Origin: a virus | Strand: one strand, 5' to 3' | IMG/VR virus record: IMGVR_UViG_3300027796_000056 | Location: 1-20,428 of that record | DNA: 20,428 nucleotides | Shown: piece after piece, positions 1 to 5,674 of the stretch | Layout of the letters: each line of letters opens with the position of its first letter | Position numbering within the stretch: position 1 is the stretch's first letter | Position numbers and translations under genes: made by a program | The notes under the pieces: generated by a model | Told to the model about the DNA's origin: nothing | The model's input: only the letters and a program-made list of their open reading frames with translations | The model's database searches: none

Positions 1-116
1 ACATTTTTCTCAAATCTTTTTATCCCATAAGGCGGGTCAACAATGGCAAGGTCGAAATACTTGTCAGGGTACTCCGCCATCTTGGTCATGCAGTCTATAT
101 GTAGTAACTCAACCAT
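1..116 (-). CDS. DNA methyltransferase, N-terminal fragment cut by window edge
   Basis: The 38 codons visible contain the catalytic motif IV DPPYG of amino-methyltransferases (N6-adenine or N4-cytosine type), preceded by a KMAEYPDKYFDLAIV stretch. The ATG (116-114) directly follows the terminase stop, with no spacer. The first 32 residues are nearly the same as those of the methyltransferase at 4157-4801. At DNA level 31-100 matches 4716-4785 with three mismatches, and the two then diverge right after DPPYGI. This is therefore a second, paralogous enzyme, not an assembly repeat of the first. The 3' part lies beyond the window, so its AdoMet-binding half and its completeness cannot be judged. 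Confidence 0.8.
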   Translation of the reverse strand, partial: MVELLHIDCMTKMAEYPDKYFDLAIVDPPYGIKRFEKN

Positions 117-1766
117 TCAGAAAATTTGCGTACCGTGGAATGATTTGTTTGTTTCCTGCCATGCAGCAAGAGCCTGAAGACAAGCGATAACACCGTCTAT
201 CTTCTTTTTCTCACTGTCTTTAAGCGGTTTGACGTTGTTATTGAAGTCATGCCGCAGCTCAACATTACGCAAACAATATCTTGTAATAGGGTTATCGCTT
301 AGTACAACCTTGCCACATAGCATCAGTCGTTCAAACTCTCTCGTAGGGTTGTTAAAATTGCCAATAGTCTGTTGAAACGGCATCATCTTTATACCCTGCT
401 CCTCGCACTGAGTAGCCCATGCCGCAGCATTATATTTATCATAGAATACTCTGGTTATATCGCACTTTTCATCTACCATAAGCATATCCCTTGTGATGTA
501 GTCATAGTCGGTCACGTTGCCGGAAGTTGTCTTGAGGAAACCATGATAGGCCCATGTGCGGTACAGGTCTACATCAGCATTAACTTTTTTGTGAAGTGTC
601 TCTTTAGGTATATAATAGTCATTGATGAAATAATACTTATCGTCTTTGACAAACAGATAAGCCACTGCTGTTAAGTCAGTAGTGGATGACAAGTCAACAC
701 CGATATGACACTCCTCGCCTTTGAAGTCATCTATGTTAATCTTATCGGTAGATTTTATGATATATTCATCCGGTATCCATGTCTTGCCACTGTCACACCA
801 CATATTGAGGTTCTTGGTCTTTACACCTACCTCATCAGCGGGGGAGTTGATAGCCTGCAAAACCTGCTTCTCAATAAAGTCCTGCTTAACAGTTACTCCC
901 AGGTTAGGGTTAGCCTTAATCCATGTTGCAGGGTCGTGCCAATCATCTTTATCGTCAAGGGAATAGATGACACCAAAGAAGCTCTCGTCAGTTTTGTTGC
1001 CGGATATAATGTCAGAGGTTACAGTGCGTAGCTCATAACACGGAAGGTTCTTATCAAAGCCTGCGGTAGTGATGGTGATAAGCAGCGGATTGGTCCTCAT
1101 ACCCATTGACGAGCGGAGAACATCCCTAACAAATGATGTGGGAGCTGAGTGGTATTCATCAACTATCCCTACCGAACAGTTGTATCCGTCCAACTTAGAA
1201 CTATCCGCTGCCAATACCCTGATAAATGAGTTATTCTGATCGTAGTAAATATCCTTAAACCTGTGTTTAAGCATCCGCTTGTCAGGATTATAACCCGTAG
1301 CAAACCCGTCAACCATCCTGAAACCTATCTTTGCCTGATCGAGTGAGTTAGCGGTAAAGAGTATCTCCCCTCCGGCCTCACCGTCAGCAATAAGATGATA
1401 AAGCGATAACGCACCCACTAAAGCGGTTTTGCCGTTCTTACGTCCCATCTCGATATATCCGGTCTGAAAGCGGCGTGTCCCGTCATGGTTGTAGAAGCCG
1501 TAGATGTTAGCTACTATGAAATACTGCCAGGGCTGTAACTCGAAGTGCTTACCGGAATAAGTGCCTGTAAAGTGTTTGAGCTTGTGAATGAAGTTGACAA
1601 CCTTTGTAACAGCGCCCTCCCGGAAATCCCAAGCCTGCTCGCCTTCAACCTTGCCAGCGCAACTCATATCTTTCTTGAACCTTGCAACAGCATTCCGTAA
1701 ATGGATGCCACTTGGGATCTTTCCGGTGAGAACATCATCGCAATATTTGTTTACTATATCAAGCAT
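117..1766 (-). CDS. terL: Phage terminase large subunit (Terminase_1 / HK97-like)
   Basis: This is the ATPase-nuclease motor that packages DNA into the prohead through the portal. At 549 aa the length is normal for the family. The Walker A-like GRKNGKT is at residues 108-114, Walker B IVDE at 201-204, and a TTAG coupling motif near 233. The C-terminal RNase H-fold nuclease shows acidic residues in GVDLS (D358), FYDKYN (D443) and KKIDG (D524). The start overlaps the HNH gene stop by 8 nt (AATGCTTGA) and the stop abuts the second methyltransferase start. An HNH gene directly before a terminase is a common arrangement in HK97-type phages, where the pair can act together in DNA cleavage. No small terminase subunit is recognisable in the window. 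Family assignment is secure. Confidence 0.95.
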   Translation of the reverse strand: MLDIVNKYCDDVLTGKIPSGIHLRNAVARFKKDMSCAGKVEGEQAWDFREGAVTKVVNFIHKLKHFTGTYSGKHFELQPWQYFIVANIYGFYNHDGTRRFQTGYIEMGRKNGKTALVGALSLYHLIADGEAGGEILFTANSLDQAKIGFRMVDGFATGYNPDKRMLKHRFKDIYYDQNNSFIRVLAADSSKLDGYNCSVGIVDEYHSAPTSFVRDVLRSSMGMRTNPLLITITTAGFDKNLPCYELRTVTSDIISGNKTDESFFGVIYSLDDKDDWHDPATWIKANPNLGVTVKQDFIEKQVLQAINSPADEVGVKTKNLNMWCDSGKTWIPDEYIIKSTDKINIDDFKGEECHIGVDLSSTTDLTAVAYLFVKDDKYYFINDYYIPKETLHKKVNADVDLYRTWAYHGFLKTTSGNVTDYDYITRDMLMVDEKCDITRVFYDKYNAAAWATQCEEQGIKMMPFQQTIGNFNNPTREFERLMLCGKVVLSDNPITRYCLRNVELRHDFNNNVKPLKDSEKKKIDGVIACLQALAAWQETNKSFHGTQIF

Positions 1767-2097
1767 TGCGATATTCAGTATTAGTAGGGAAGTGCCGCAT
1801 GGGTTGGTGCAGCTTCTCGTGTGCCTCCTTATGACAAGCTATGCACAGCGATATGAGGTTGTCATAATCGTATGCCAGATCGTAATCAATGTCGTTAATG
1901 TCAAAGGGTATCTTGTGGTGAACCTCCTTAACCGGCTCTGTTAAACCTTTGGCAGCGCACACCTCACAGACAGGGTTTTCTGTTACCTTGTACTTGCGCA
2001 GCCGCTTCCAGCGTGGCGTATTGTAAATCTTCTGATAAGCAGATTTGTTGATTGTTACCTCTCGTGGCTTTGTCTTGGCAAGTGTGATGGTAGGCAT
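1759..2097 (-). CDS. HNH endonuclease, terminase-adjacent
   Basis: This 112-aa protein has the complete HNH zinc-finger nuclease pattern: a CxxC pair (C44, C47), the catalytic VHH core (H60-H61), the N of YDNLISLC (N80), then CxxCH (C85, C88, H89) and H93. Terminase-linked HNH proteins are reported to support cos cleavage or maturation in some phages, which is the likeliest role here. A homing endonuclease is a less likely alternative, because no intron or inserted copy is seen. The start is TGATG-coupled to a 32-aa ORF upstream and the stop overlaps the terminase start, so the three are probably co-translated. Confidence 0.88.
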   Translation of the reverse strand: MPTITLAKTKPREVTINKSAYQKIYNTPRWKRLRKYKVTENPVCEVCAAKGLTEPVKEVHHKIPFDINDIDYDLAYDYDNLISLCIACHKEAHEKLHQPMRHFPTNTEYRNA

Positions 2098-2195
2098 CAG
2101 TTGAGGCAGATGTTATATGGAAACCAAAGCCATGCGTGACATGGAGGAACAAAGTATTCTTTGAAGTAGCTGAGTGGATAGGTGTAGGTAGTCAT
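2097..2195 (-). CDS. Small aromatic-rich ORF coupled to HNH gene
   Basis: This 32-codon ORF begins at an ATG at 2195 and ends in a TGA (2099-2097) that shares its A with the HNH start codon (TGATG). The peptide is unusually rich in Y, F, W and P, with segments such as YFKEYFVPP and HAWLWFPYN, and has two cysteines. I recognise no family. The case for a real gene is the coupling, which is the same as at many junctions in this operon. Against it are the short length and odd composition. The start lies only 3 nt after a 12-bp inverted repeat, so it could instead be a leader ORF that passes ribosomes to the HNH start. Confidence 0.42.
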   Translation of the reverse strand: MTTYTYPLSYFKEYFVPPCHAWLWFPYNICLN

Positions 2196-2198
2196 AAG

Positions 2199-2270
2199 AC
2201 GGGAGGGATTTGAAACCTAACCTGAGACGGACTGTCATAAAGAGAACTCTTTAACCTTAATCCCTCCCGT
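2199..2270 (-). ncRNA. tRNA-sized inverted-repeat element, candidate structured RNA
   Basis: A perfect 12-bp inverted repeat (ACGGGAGGGATT at one end, AATCCCTCCCGT at the other) encloses 48 nt. Inside is a second perfect hairpin, TAAAGA-GTTC-TCTTTA. The whole is 72 nt, about the size of a tRNA, and TTTCAAATCCC near the 3' end resembles a T-loop. I could not fit T-stem and anticodon-stem pairings, so it is not a normal tRNA. No U-run follows, so it is not an intrinsic terminator. On the minus strand it ends 3 nt before the ATG of the 32-aa ORF, where a stable stem would hinder ribosome loading. A translational control element or a decayed tRNA are both possible. Confidence 0.4.
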
Positions 2271-2437
2271 AATATGACCGTTGTACTAACCATACACGCA
2301 ATTTAACCCATAAACGCATTATGAGTTACTTAATTCTGATACTCTTTATTTACAAGTTATAATACACATGGTTAATAACGCAAAAACCGCAAAACAGTTT
2401 CCCGTGATGCGGCTTCAGCAAATAGGTTGAGGTGTAG
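2271..2437. other. Intergenic region upstream of the structured element
   Basis: Together with the structured element this forms the longest gene-free stretch of the early block outside the pentamer array and the 10551-10852 leader region. I see no credible ORF. It is A/T-rich in the middle and holds one weak promoter-like match, listed separately. Confidence 0.5.
2353..2386 (-). promoter_or_regulatory. Weak Bacteroidetes-type promoter candidate
   Basis: On the minus strand a TTTTTG block (2386-2381) lies 21 nt before TAACTTG (2359-2353). This resembles the Bacteroidetes -33 TTTG and -7 TAnnTTTG pattern, although the -7 match lacks one T. It would start a transcript covering the inverted-repeat element, the 32-aa ORF, HNH, terminase and second methyltransferase. 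The match is imperfect and the sequence is A/T-rich, so it may be chance. Confidence 0.28.
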
Positions 2438-2668
2438 TTACTCGCTCTTATCCGTAAACTCCTTCAGCTCAAAGGAAATAACCTTCGACACTTTAAAGAT
2501 GTGGATAAACTCGTGATTGTCTATAAACTCAAGGCAAGTCCTGTCAACCTCTGCTATCCTGCCGTATAACCACTTGGGGTAGTTGTCGCCGTTAGCGTGT
2601 ATCAGGCCATACTGCCCTATCATTGTTTTAGCTTCTGCTGTTGTCATGCTGCTCTGAGTATTATCCAT
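2438..2668 (-). CDS. Hypothetical early protein, 76 aa
   Basis: This is a small soluble protein of unknown function with no family I recognise. The sequence reads like a compact beta-rich domain, with alternating hydrophobics in LYGRIAEV, FIHIFKV and VISFELKEF. Its start overlaps the 3' end of the membrane protein upstream by 25 nt. A second possible start (MTTAEAK) lies seven codons in. It is the last gene before the 340-nt region leading into the HNH-terminase group. Its coding sequence contains a perfect DnaA-box match (2500-2508). Confidence 0.7.
   Translation of the reverse strand: MDNTQSSMTTAEAKTMIGQYGLIHANGDNYPKWLYGRIAEVDRTCLEFIDNHEFIHIFKVSKVISFELKEFTDKSE
2500..2508 (-). promoter_or_regulatory. 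Single perfect DnaA-box match
   Basis: The minus strand reads TTATCCACA, the classical high-affinity DnaA box. It lies inside a coding sequence and I found no second perfect copy nearby. By simple base counting about 0.16 matches are expected on both strands of a window this size. It matters mainly because the same operon encodes a stand-alone DnaA domain IV. Confidence 0.35.
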
Positions 2669-2904
2669 TCATCCTTACTATGCCCCAGTGATACCACCAC
2701 GTTCTTTAAGTATCTCATCTTACGTTGCTGCTTCTGATACAACAGGTATTTAAGTTTAATCAGCCTGCCACCATCCATAAGCACCGCCCCACCAAGCAAC
2801 CCTACCAGGGCAGGGATAGCAAACACCACAGCAGGGATAGCTATTATTCCCAACTGCTCCGGCTGCACCGGATGTCCGTTGATGATGTAGTTAACGTATC
2901 TCAT
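2644..2904 (-). CDS. Small membrane protein, 86 aa
   Basis: I choose the ATG at 2904 (MRYVNYIINGH) over the in-frame one at 2928. It forms an ATGA overlap with the stop of the upstream gene, as most genes here do. A hydrophobic, Gly/Ala-rich stretch (about residues 20-45, including IIAIPAVVFAIPALVGLLGG) predicts one long or two short membrane segments. A basic tail with KYLLYQKQQRKMRYLK follows. The function is unknown. It sits among other tiny membrane proteins of the early operon and could act on the host envelope or in superinfection exclusion, but nothing in the sequence decides this. Confidence 0.68.
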   Translation of the reverse strand: MRYVNYIINGHPVQPEQLGIIAIPAVVFAIPALVGLLGGAVLMDGGRLIKLKYLLYQKQQRKMRYLKNVVVSLGHSKDEWIILRAA

Positions 2905-3236
2905 CCTTTCATACGGCTGCGAAACCACTCATAACAGAATAGAAAACCCGAATACATACCTTTTGTAAAACTCCTTTCTGTTCCTTCAAATAACTCTTCG
3001 GCTTCTTTTTTTGCCTCCTCCTCTGTTGGCATCAGCTTGTCGAGAAGGGCGTTGAGGTCGGATAGAAACAAATCTATCTTATCCTTATTCCAATCGCATT
3101 TATCAGGAGAAGTACAAATGTTTGTGTCGCTAATCCTCCAATAACAATCTTCAGGAGCGAAACAATGCTTTTCTCCATTATTCACATCGAAGTATTTCTC
3201 TGCGAACTCTCTCAGGAGTTCTTCGGGTGTCTTCAT
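2901..3236 (-). CDS. Hypothetical early protein, 111 aa, cysteine-containing
   Basis: I do not recognise this family. The N-terminal half holds five cysteines (in HCFAPEDC, NICTSPDKC and a later FLFC), a spacing that could bind a metal ion. The middle is an acidic helix (TEEEAKKEAEELFEG). The C-terminus carries aromatic residues (FLFCYEWFRSRMKG). Both ends are ATGA-coupled to neighbours, with the start overlapping the stop of the gene at 3233-3562. The opening MKTPEELLREFAEKYF resembles the opening MKTAKEFWNTQVP of that neighbour, so the two may be distant duplicates. Confidence 0.75.
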   Translation of the reverse strand: MKTPEELLREFAEKYFDVNNGEKHCFAPEDCYWRISDTNICTSPDKCDWNKDKIDLFLSDLNALLDKLMPTEEEAKKEAEELFEGTERSFTKGMYSGFLFCYEWFRSRMKG

Positions 3237-3562
3237 TGCTCATTCTCCTTCCAAACTCTTTCTTTAAACTTTGCCAGTAATTGTTCATTGTCCATTGTAA
3301 ATAGTCCATTATATTGTCCATCCTTAGACCATACAGATGTTCTTTGAGATGGTTGAAGTTTGTCTAACCAATCTATAAAGGCAATAACAAACTCTTTAGG
3401 GTAGTAGTCTTTCGTTGCCTCCTCAACCGCAAGGGCGGCATAGGCTTCTGCAAATCTGAACATATCTTTATGGTCAAACTTTGATGCCCAAAAATCACTG
3501 ACATACGTTTTATTAGCATCAGTAGGGACTTGAGTATTCCAAAACTCTTTTGCTGTCTTCAT
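3233..3562 (-). CDS. Hypothetical early protein, 109 aa
   Basis: This is a soluble, largely helical protein with no recognised family. Central features are FRFAEAYAALAVEEA and an aromatic FVIAFIDWLDKLQ helix. It begins at an ATG whose last bases overlap the stop of a 31-aa membrane protein (ATGA), and its own stop overlaps the next start the same way. The string of translationally coupled genes suggests fixed production ratios. Its placement in the early operon, between a DnaA-like gene and host-takeover-size proteins, gives no specific function. Confidence 0.75.
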   Translation of the reverse strand: MKTAKEFWNTQVPTDANKTYVSDFWASKFDHKDMFRFAEAYAALAVEEATKDYYPKEFVIAFIDWLDKLQPSQRTSVWSKDGQYNGLFTMDNEQLLAKFKERVWKENEQ

Positions 3563-3654
3563 TTCTCTCTTGTCTTTAGGTATTTAACAACCTCAAAGCC
3601 TATGCAACACAGGGCCGCAACAGCTATTATCATTCCAATTACAAACATCGTCAT
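3559..3654 (-). CDS. Tiny single-span membrane protein, 31 aa
   Basis: The ORF has 31 codons. It opens MTMFVIGMIIAVAALCCIG, a membrane-spanning helix, and ends in a short basic tail (KYLKTREK). It fits exactly between its neighbours: its ATG overlaps the stop of the DnaA-like gene (ATGA at 3654-3651), and its TGA overlaps the next ATG (3562-3559). Perfect coupling on both sides plus a clean transmembrane profile makes this a convincing gene despite its size. The function is unknown. Confidence 0.7.
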   Translation of the reverse strand: MTMFVIGMIIAVAALCCIGFEVVKYLKTREK

Positions 3655-3998
3655 ACTATTATCAGTTCGTCATTTTCAACCTTGCATCCGCTGTATATCT
3701 CCAGTGACAATGTAAGCGGTATCTCCAACTCAGCGTGCCTGTCACATATCTTATCTACCTTAGCCTTAAACTGCCTGTCGGTAGCACAGAGATTGTTAAC
3801 AGTGATAATTGAGTGTACCACCGTTGCATGATTACGGTTAAAGTAATCTCCTATATAGCGTAGGGTGCTGCTGCTGTACTTATGCATCATCCACATACAT
3901 ACCTGGCGTGAGTTGACAATCTCCCTAAACCGTTTGGGTGTAAACAAGTCCTCAACACAACATCCGAATAACTCGCAGGTGTACTGCTCAAGTGTCAT
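3651..3998 (-). CDS. Stand-alone DnaA domain IV-like DNA-binding protein
   Basis: This 115-aa protein matches the DnaA C-terminal box-binding domain. It has a basic stretch RFREIVNSRQVCMW and then the signature YIGDYFNRNHATVVHSI (about 48-64), equivalent to GxxFGGRDHSTVxHA in DnaA. There is no AAA+ ATPase domain. The start at 3998 is inferred: it makes an ATGA overlap with the upstream 52-aa gene, whereas an in-frame ATG at 4064 would overlap that gene by about 70 nt. Such proteins could compete with host DnaA for its boxes or mark a phage origin. The adjacent replication gene and methyltransferase support a replication role. The domain call is firm and the role is inferred. Confidence 0.82.
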   Translation of the reverse strand: MTLEQYTCELFGCCVEDLFTPKRFREIVNSRQVCMWMMHKYSSSTLRYIGDYFNRNHATVVHSIITVNNLCATDRQFKAKVDKICDRHAELEIPLTLSLEIYSGCKVENDELIIV

Positions 3999-4153
3999 AG
4001 CCATATCGCTGCTGCTATTGCCACTGCCAACAAACCCAGGAGGATAAAAAAGAATGTCCGGCATCCCTTCATCGTGCGCATCTCCTCCTCAAGATAATCC
4101 TCAGTCCTCTTGCGGTTGTAATACTCGTCACTGGTCATCATAAGTTTTTTCAT
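3995..4153 (-). CDS. Small C-terminally anchored membrane protein, 52 aa
   Basis: This ORF runs from the ATG at 4153 (MKKLMMTSDEYYNRKRTEDY) to a TGA at 3997-3995 that overlaps the DnaA-like start. The N-terminal 30 residues are charged and helical. The last 20 (FFFILLGLLAVAIAAAIW) form one transmembrane helix at the very C-terminus, so the protein would be tail-anchored with a cytoplasmic head. It starts 3 nt after the methyltransferase stop. Its existence shortens the DnaA-like gene. The function is unknown. Confidence 0.68.
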   Translation of the reverse strand: MKKLMMTSDEYYNRKRTEDYLEEEMRTMKGCRTFFFILLGLLAVAIAAAIWL

Positions 4154-4156
4154 AGT

Positions 4157-4801
4157 TTAGAATAGTTTGGTTTGTAAACAATGTATGTCAAAGCGTTTCT
4201 TTGCAGCAGTGTAGTAGTCAGCATCAATCTCACAGCCGACAAACTCAGCAATGCCGAAGTCATAAGCGGCAATAGCAGACGAGCCACTGCCTAAGTGAGT
4301 GTCAAGTATCTTGTCAGTAGGTTTAGCGTAGTTCTTTAAAAGCCACTTGTAAAGCTGTACGGGTTTTTGGGTGGGGTGGATGCGGTCTTCTTTCGCCTTC
4401 ATGTTTTCCTGAAGCATTCCGTTCCATCTATATTTAAATATTCTTGTTGGACTTTTAAATGATGTCCATGCCAATTCAGCATCAGCGAAGTTTCCTGTAT
4501 TGTCTTTATCCCATACGATAAAACAGGGCGTGTTATATAAATAGTCAATCATATAATTACCGCCCCAGATAATCTGATGCTTTGATACCCTCCTTAACTT
4601 TTCAAAGTATTCTATTGATGGGGTGTCATTATCCCATTCACTCTTTTTATATTGACTGACTACAGCACACTTTCCCCCCCCCACTTGCCCTGTCTTGGCT
4701 ATGTCTATCCCGTACGGCGGGTCAACAATAGCAAGGTCGAAATACTTGTCAGGGTACTCCGCCATCTTAATCATGCAGTCTATATTGAATAACTTAATCA
4801 T
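4157..4801 (-). CDS. DNA N6-adenine/N4-cytosine methyltransferase (N6_N4_Mtase)
   Basis: This 214-aa protein transfers methyl from AdoMet to an exocyclic amino group in DNA. Motif IV DPPYG is at residues 28-32, HPTQKP near 143, and the AdoMet motif I ILDTHLGSGSSAIA near 165. Catalysis before AdoMet binding is the beta-class order. No restriction partner is nearby, so it probably protects phage DNA or marks replication or packaging sites. A run of nine G in the sense strand (4674-4682) encodes VGGG shortly after motif IV, so slippage there would frameshift the gene. Its 5' end is nearly identical to the second methyltransferase at the left edge. It overlaps the 40-aa membrane gene by 8 nt. Confidence 0.9.
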   Translation of the reverse strand: MIKLFNIDCMIKMAEYPDKYFDLAIVDPPYGIDIAKTGQVGGGKCAVVSQYKKSEWDNDTPSIEYFEKLRRVSKHQIIWGGNYMIDYLYNTPCFIVWDKDNTGNFADAELAWTSFKSPTRIFKYRWNGMLQENMKAKEDRIHPTQKPVQLYKWLLKNYAKPTDKILDTHLGSGSSAIAAYDFGIAEFVGCEIDADYYTAAKKRFDIHCLQTKLF

Positions 4802-4916
4802 TCAACATTACCCTTAAACTACCAGCAATAAAAGCCAGAAAACACATTATTATCCATAGAGTTATCTGTAAGCTCCATATTCTATTCATTAGTGTTTCAA
4901 ATTGTTTTTCCGTCAT
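4794..4916 (-). CDS. Tiny membrane protein, 40 aa
   Basis: This ORF fills the gap between the replication gene and the methyltransferase. It starts at 4916, 7 nt after the replication gene stop, and ends with an 8-nt overlap into the methyltransferase start. An N-terminal charged helix (MTEKQFETLMNRIW) leads into a membrane span (ITLWIIMCFLAFIAGSL). The architecture resembles the other mini membrane proteins of this operon. There is no homologue I can name. Confidence 0.62.
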   Translation of the reverse strand: MTEKQFETLMNRIWSLQITLWIIMCFLAFIAGSLRVMLND

Positions 4917-4923
4917 TTGTCAA

Positions 4924-5649
4924 TTATTTTACTGCGTATTTGGTTAGGTTATGTTTTGCAACATCGTTAGGGTGCGCCCATACTGTTTTAGGCATATCAG
5001 GTAAGTTGAGTGCGGTCATCTGCTGCCAGATGTCTTTGTTGTTAAGGGCAAGCTGACACATCTCATCGTAGGTTTTGTACTTAGGAGCATAGGCAGGAGC
5101 TTTAGTAGCCGTGTCATGCTCCCGGTTATTCCACGTTGTCAAAGCGGCATCCCAGTTGCGCATTGTCTGTGAGCCTACCTTCCATCCCTTGCTCTCGTAA
5201 AAGGCAAAGAACGCATCAGCGGTGAAGGATGTTATCTCACGCTCGGCCATACGCTCAGTAATTTCAGAAAGCTGCGGCGGTATATTATTGTATTTCTTAC
5301 TTCCCTTTTCTATTTCTATTTCATATTTCTTATTTCTTATTTCCATATGGGCGTCCATATGGTCTTCCGTTTTTAGGTTCTTTCTTCTACTTTGATTGTA
5401 TTTAGCACGTCTCTCCGTTTCTAATAACATCCTTTCATTGTAGTAAAACCCTTGCTCGTCCTTGCGAAACTTAGCCCAAATCTTTGCATCAAAGCTGCCG
5501 CAGATAGTAAGCATATCATCCTCCGACAATTTACCGTTCTGATGCTGCAAAGCGAGCAAGGTTATATACTTTCCTTTCTGCTCATTAGTCATAAGCATCG
5601 TTCCGGTCAGAAAATCTTGACTATAAAATAAAAAACAAGGGTCTTTCAT
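4924..5649 (-). CDS. Phage replication/primosome-type protein (DUF1376-like N-terminus)
   Basis: The N-terminus (residues 1-75: FLFYSQDFLTGTMLMTNEQ, then YITLLALQHQNGKLSEDDM) resembles the winged-helix DUF1376/YdaU domain of phage replication proteins. A variable, charged linker follows (about 85-130). The C-terminal segment around 150-172 (FYESKGWKVGSQTMRNWDAAL) has the W-x-aromatic and NWxxAL pattern seen in replisome organisers and DnaD/O-like proteins that recruit helicase to the phage origin. At 241 aa it has a normal size. It lies directly downstream of the pentamer array, where many phages keep their origin. Domain evidence is by eye, so the exact family is less certain than the replication role. 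Confidence 0.72.
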   Translation of the reverse strand: MKDPCFLFYSQDFLTGTMLMTNEQKGKYITLLALQHQNGKLSEDDMLTICGSFDAKIWAKFRKDEQGFYYNERMLLETERRAKYNQSRRKNLKTEDHMDAHMEIRNKKYEIEIEKGSKKYNNIPPQLSEITERMAEREITSFTADAFFAFYESKGWKVGSQTMRNWDAALTTWNNREHDTATKAPAYAPKYKTYDEMCQLALNNKDIWQQMTALNLPDMPKTVWAHPNDVAKHNLTKYAVK

Positions 5650-5658
5650 AAATTACTT

Positions 5659-5674
5659 TTATTAAGTTTAATAA
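5659..5674. promoter_or_regulatory. A/T-only-armed palindrome before the replication gene
   Basis: TTATTAA-GT-TTAATAA is a perfect 7-bp-arm palindrome, lying 9 nt before the replication gene ATG. It abuts the downstream end of the pentamer array. It could be an operator for a dimeric regulator or an easily melted segment next to an origin. I cannot tell which. Confidence 0.4.

Noticed and set aside
372-1944. Plus-strand ORFs opposite the terminase and HNH genes
   Set aside because: They are shadows of long, well-identified minus-strand genes with no recognisable domains of their own.
2199-2270. Ordinary tRNA gene
   Set aside because: Size, closing stem and a T-loop-like stretch fit, but the T-stem does not pair next to the loop and no 5-bp anticodon stem with a 7-nt loop can be formed.
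3999-4064. Longer start for the DnaA-domain protein at 4064
   Set aside because: It would overlap the coupled 52-aa membrane gene out of frame by about 70 nt, while the ATG at 3998 makes the standard ATGA overlap.
4849-4857. Second DnaA box (TTATCCATA)
   Set aside because: It differs from the consensus in the last positions, lies inside the 40-aa gene, and does not form a cluster with the box at 2500.
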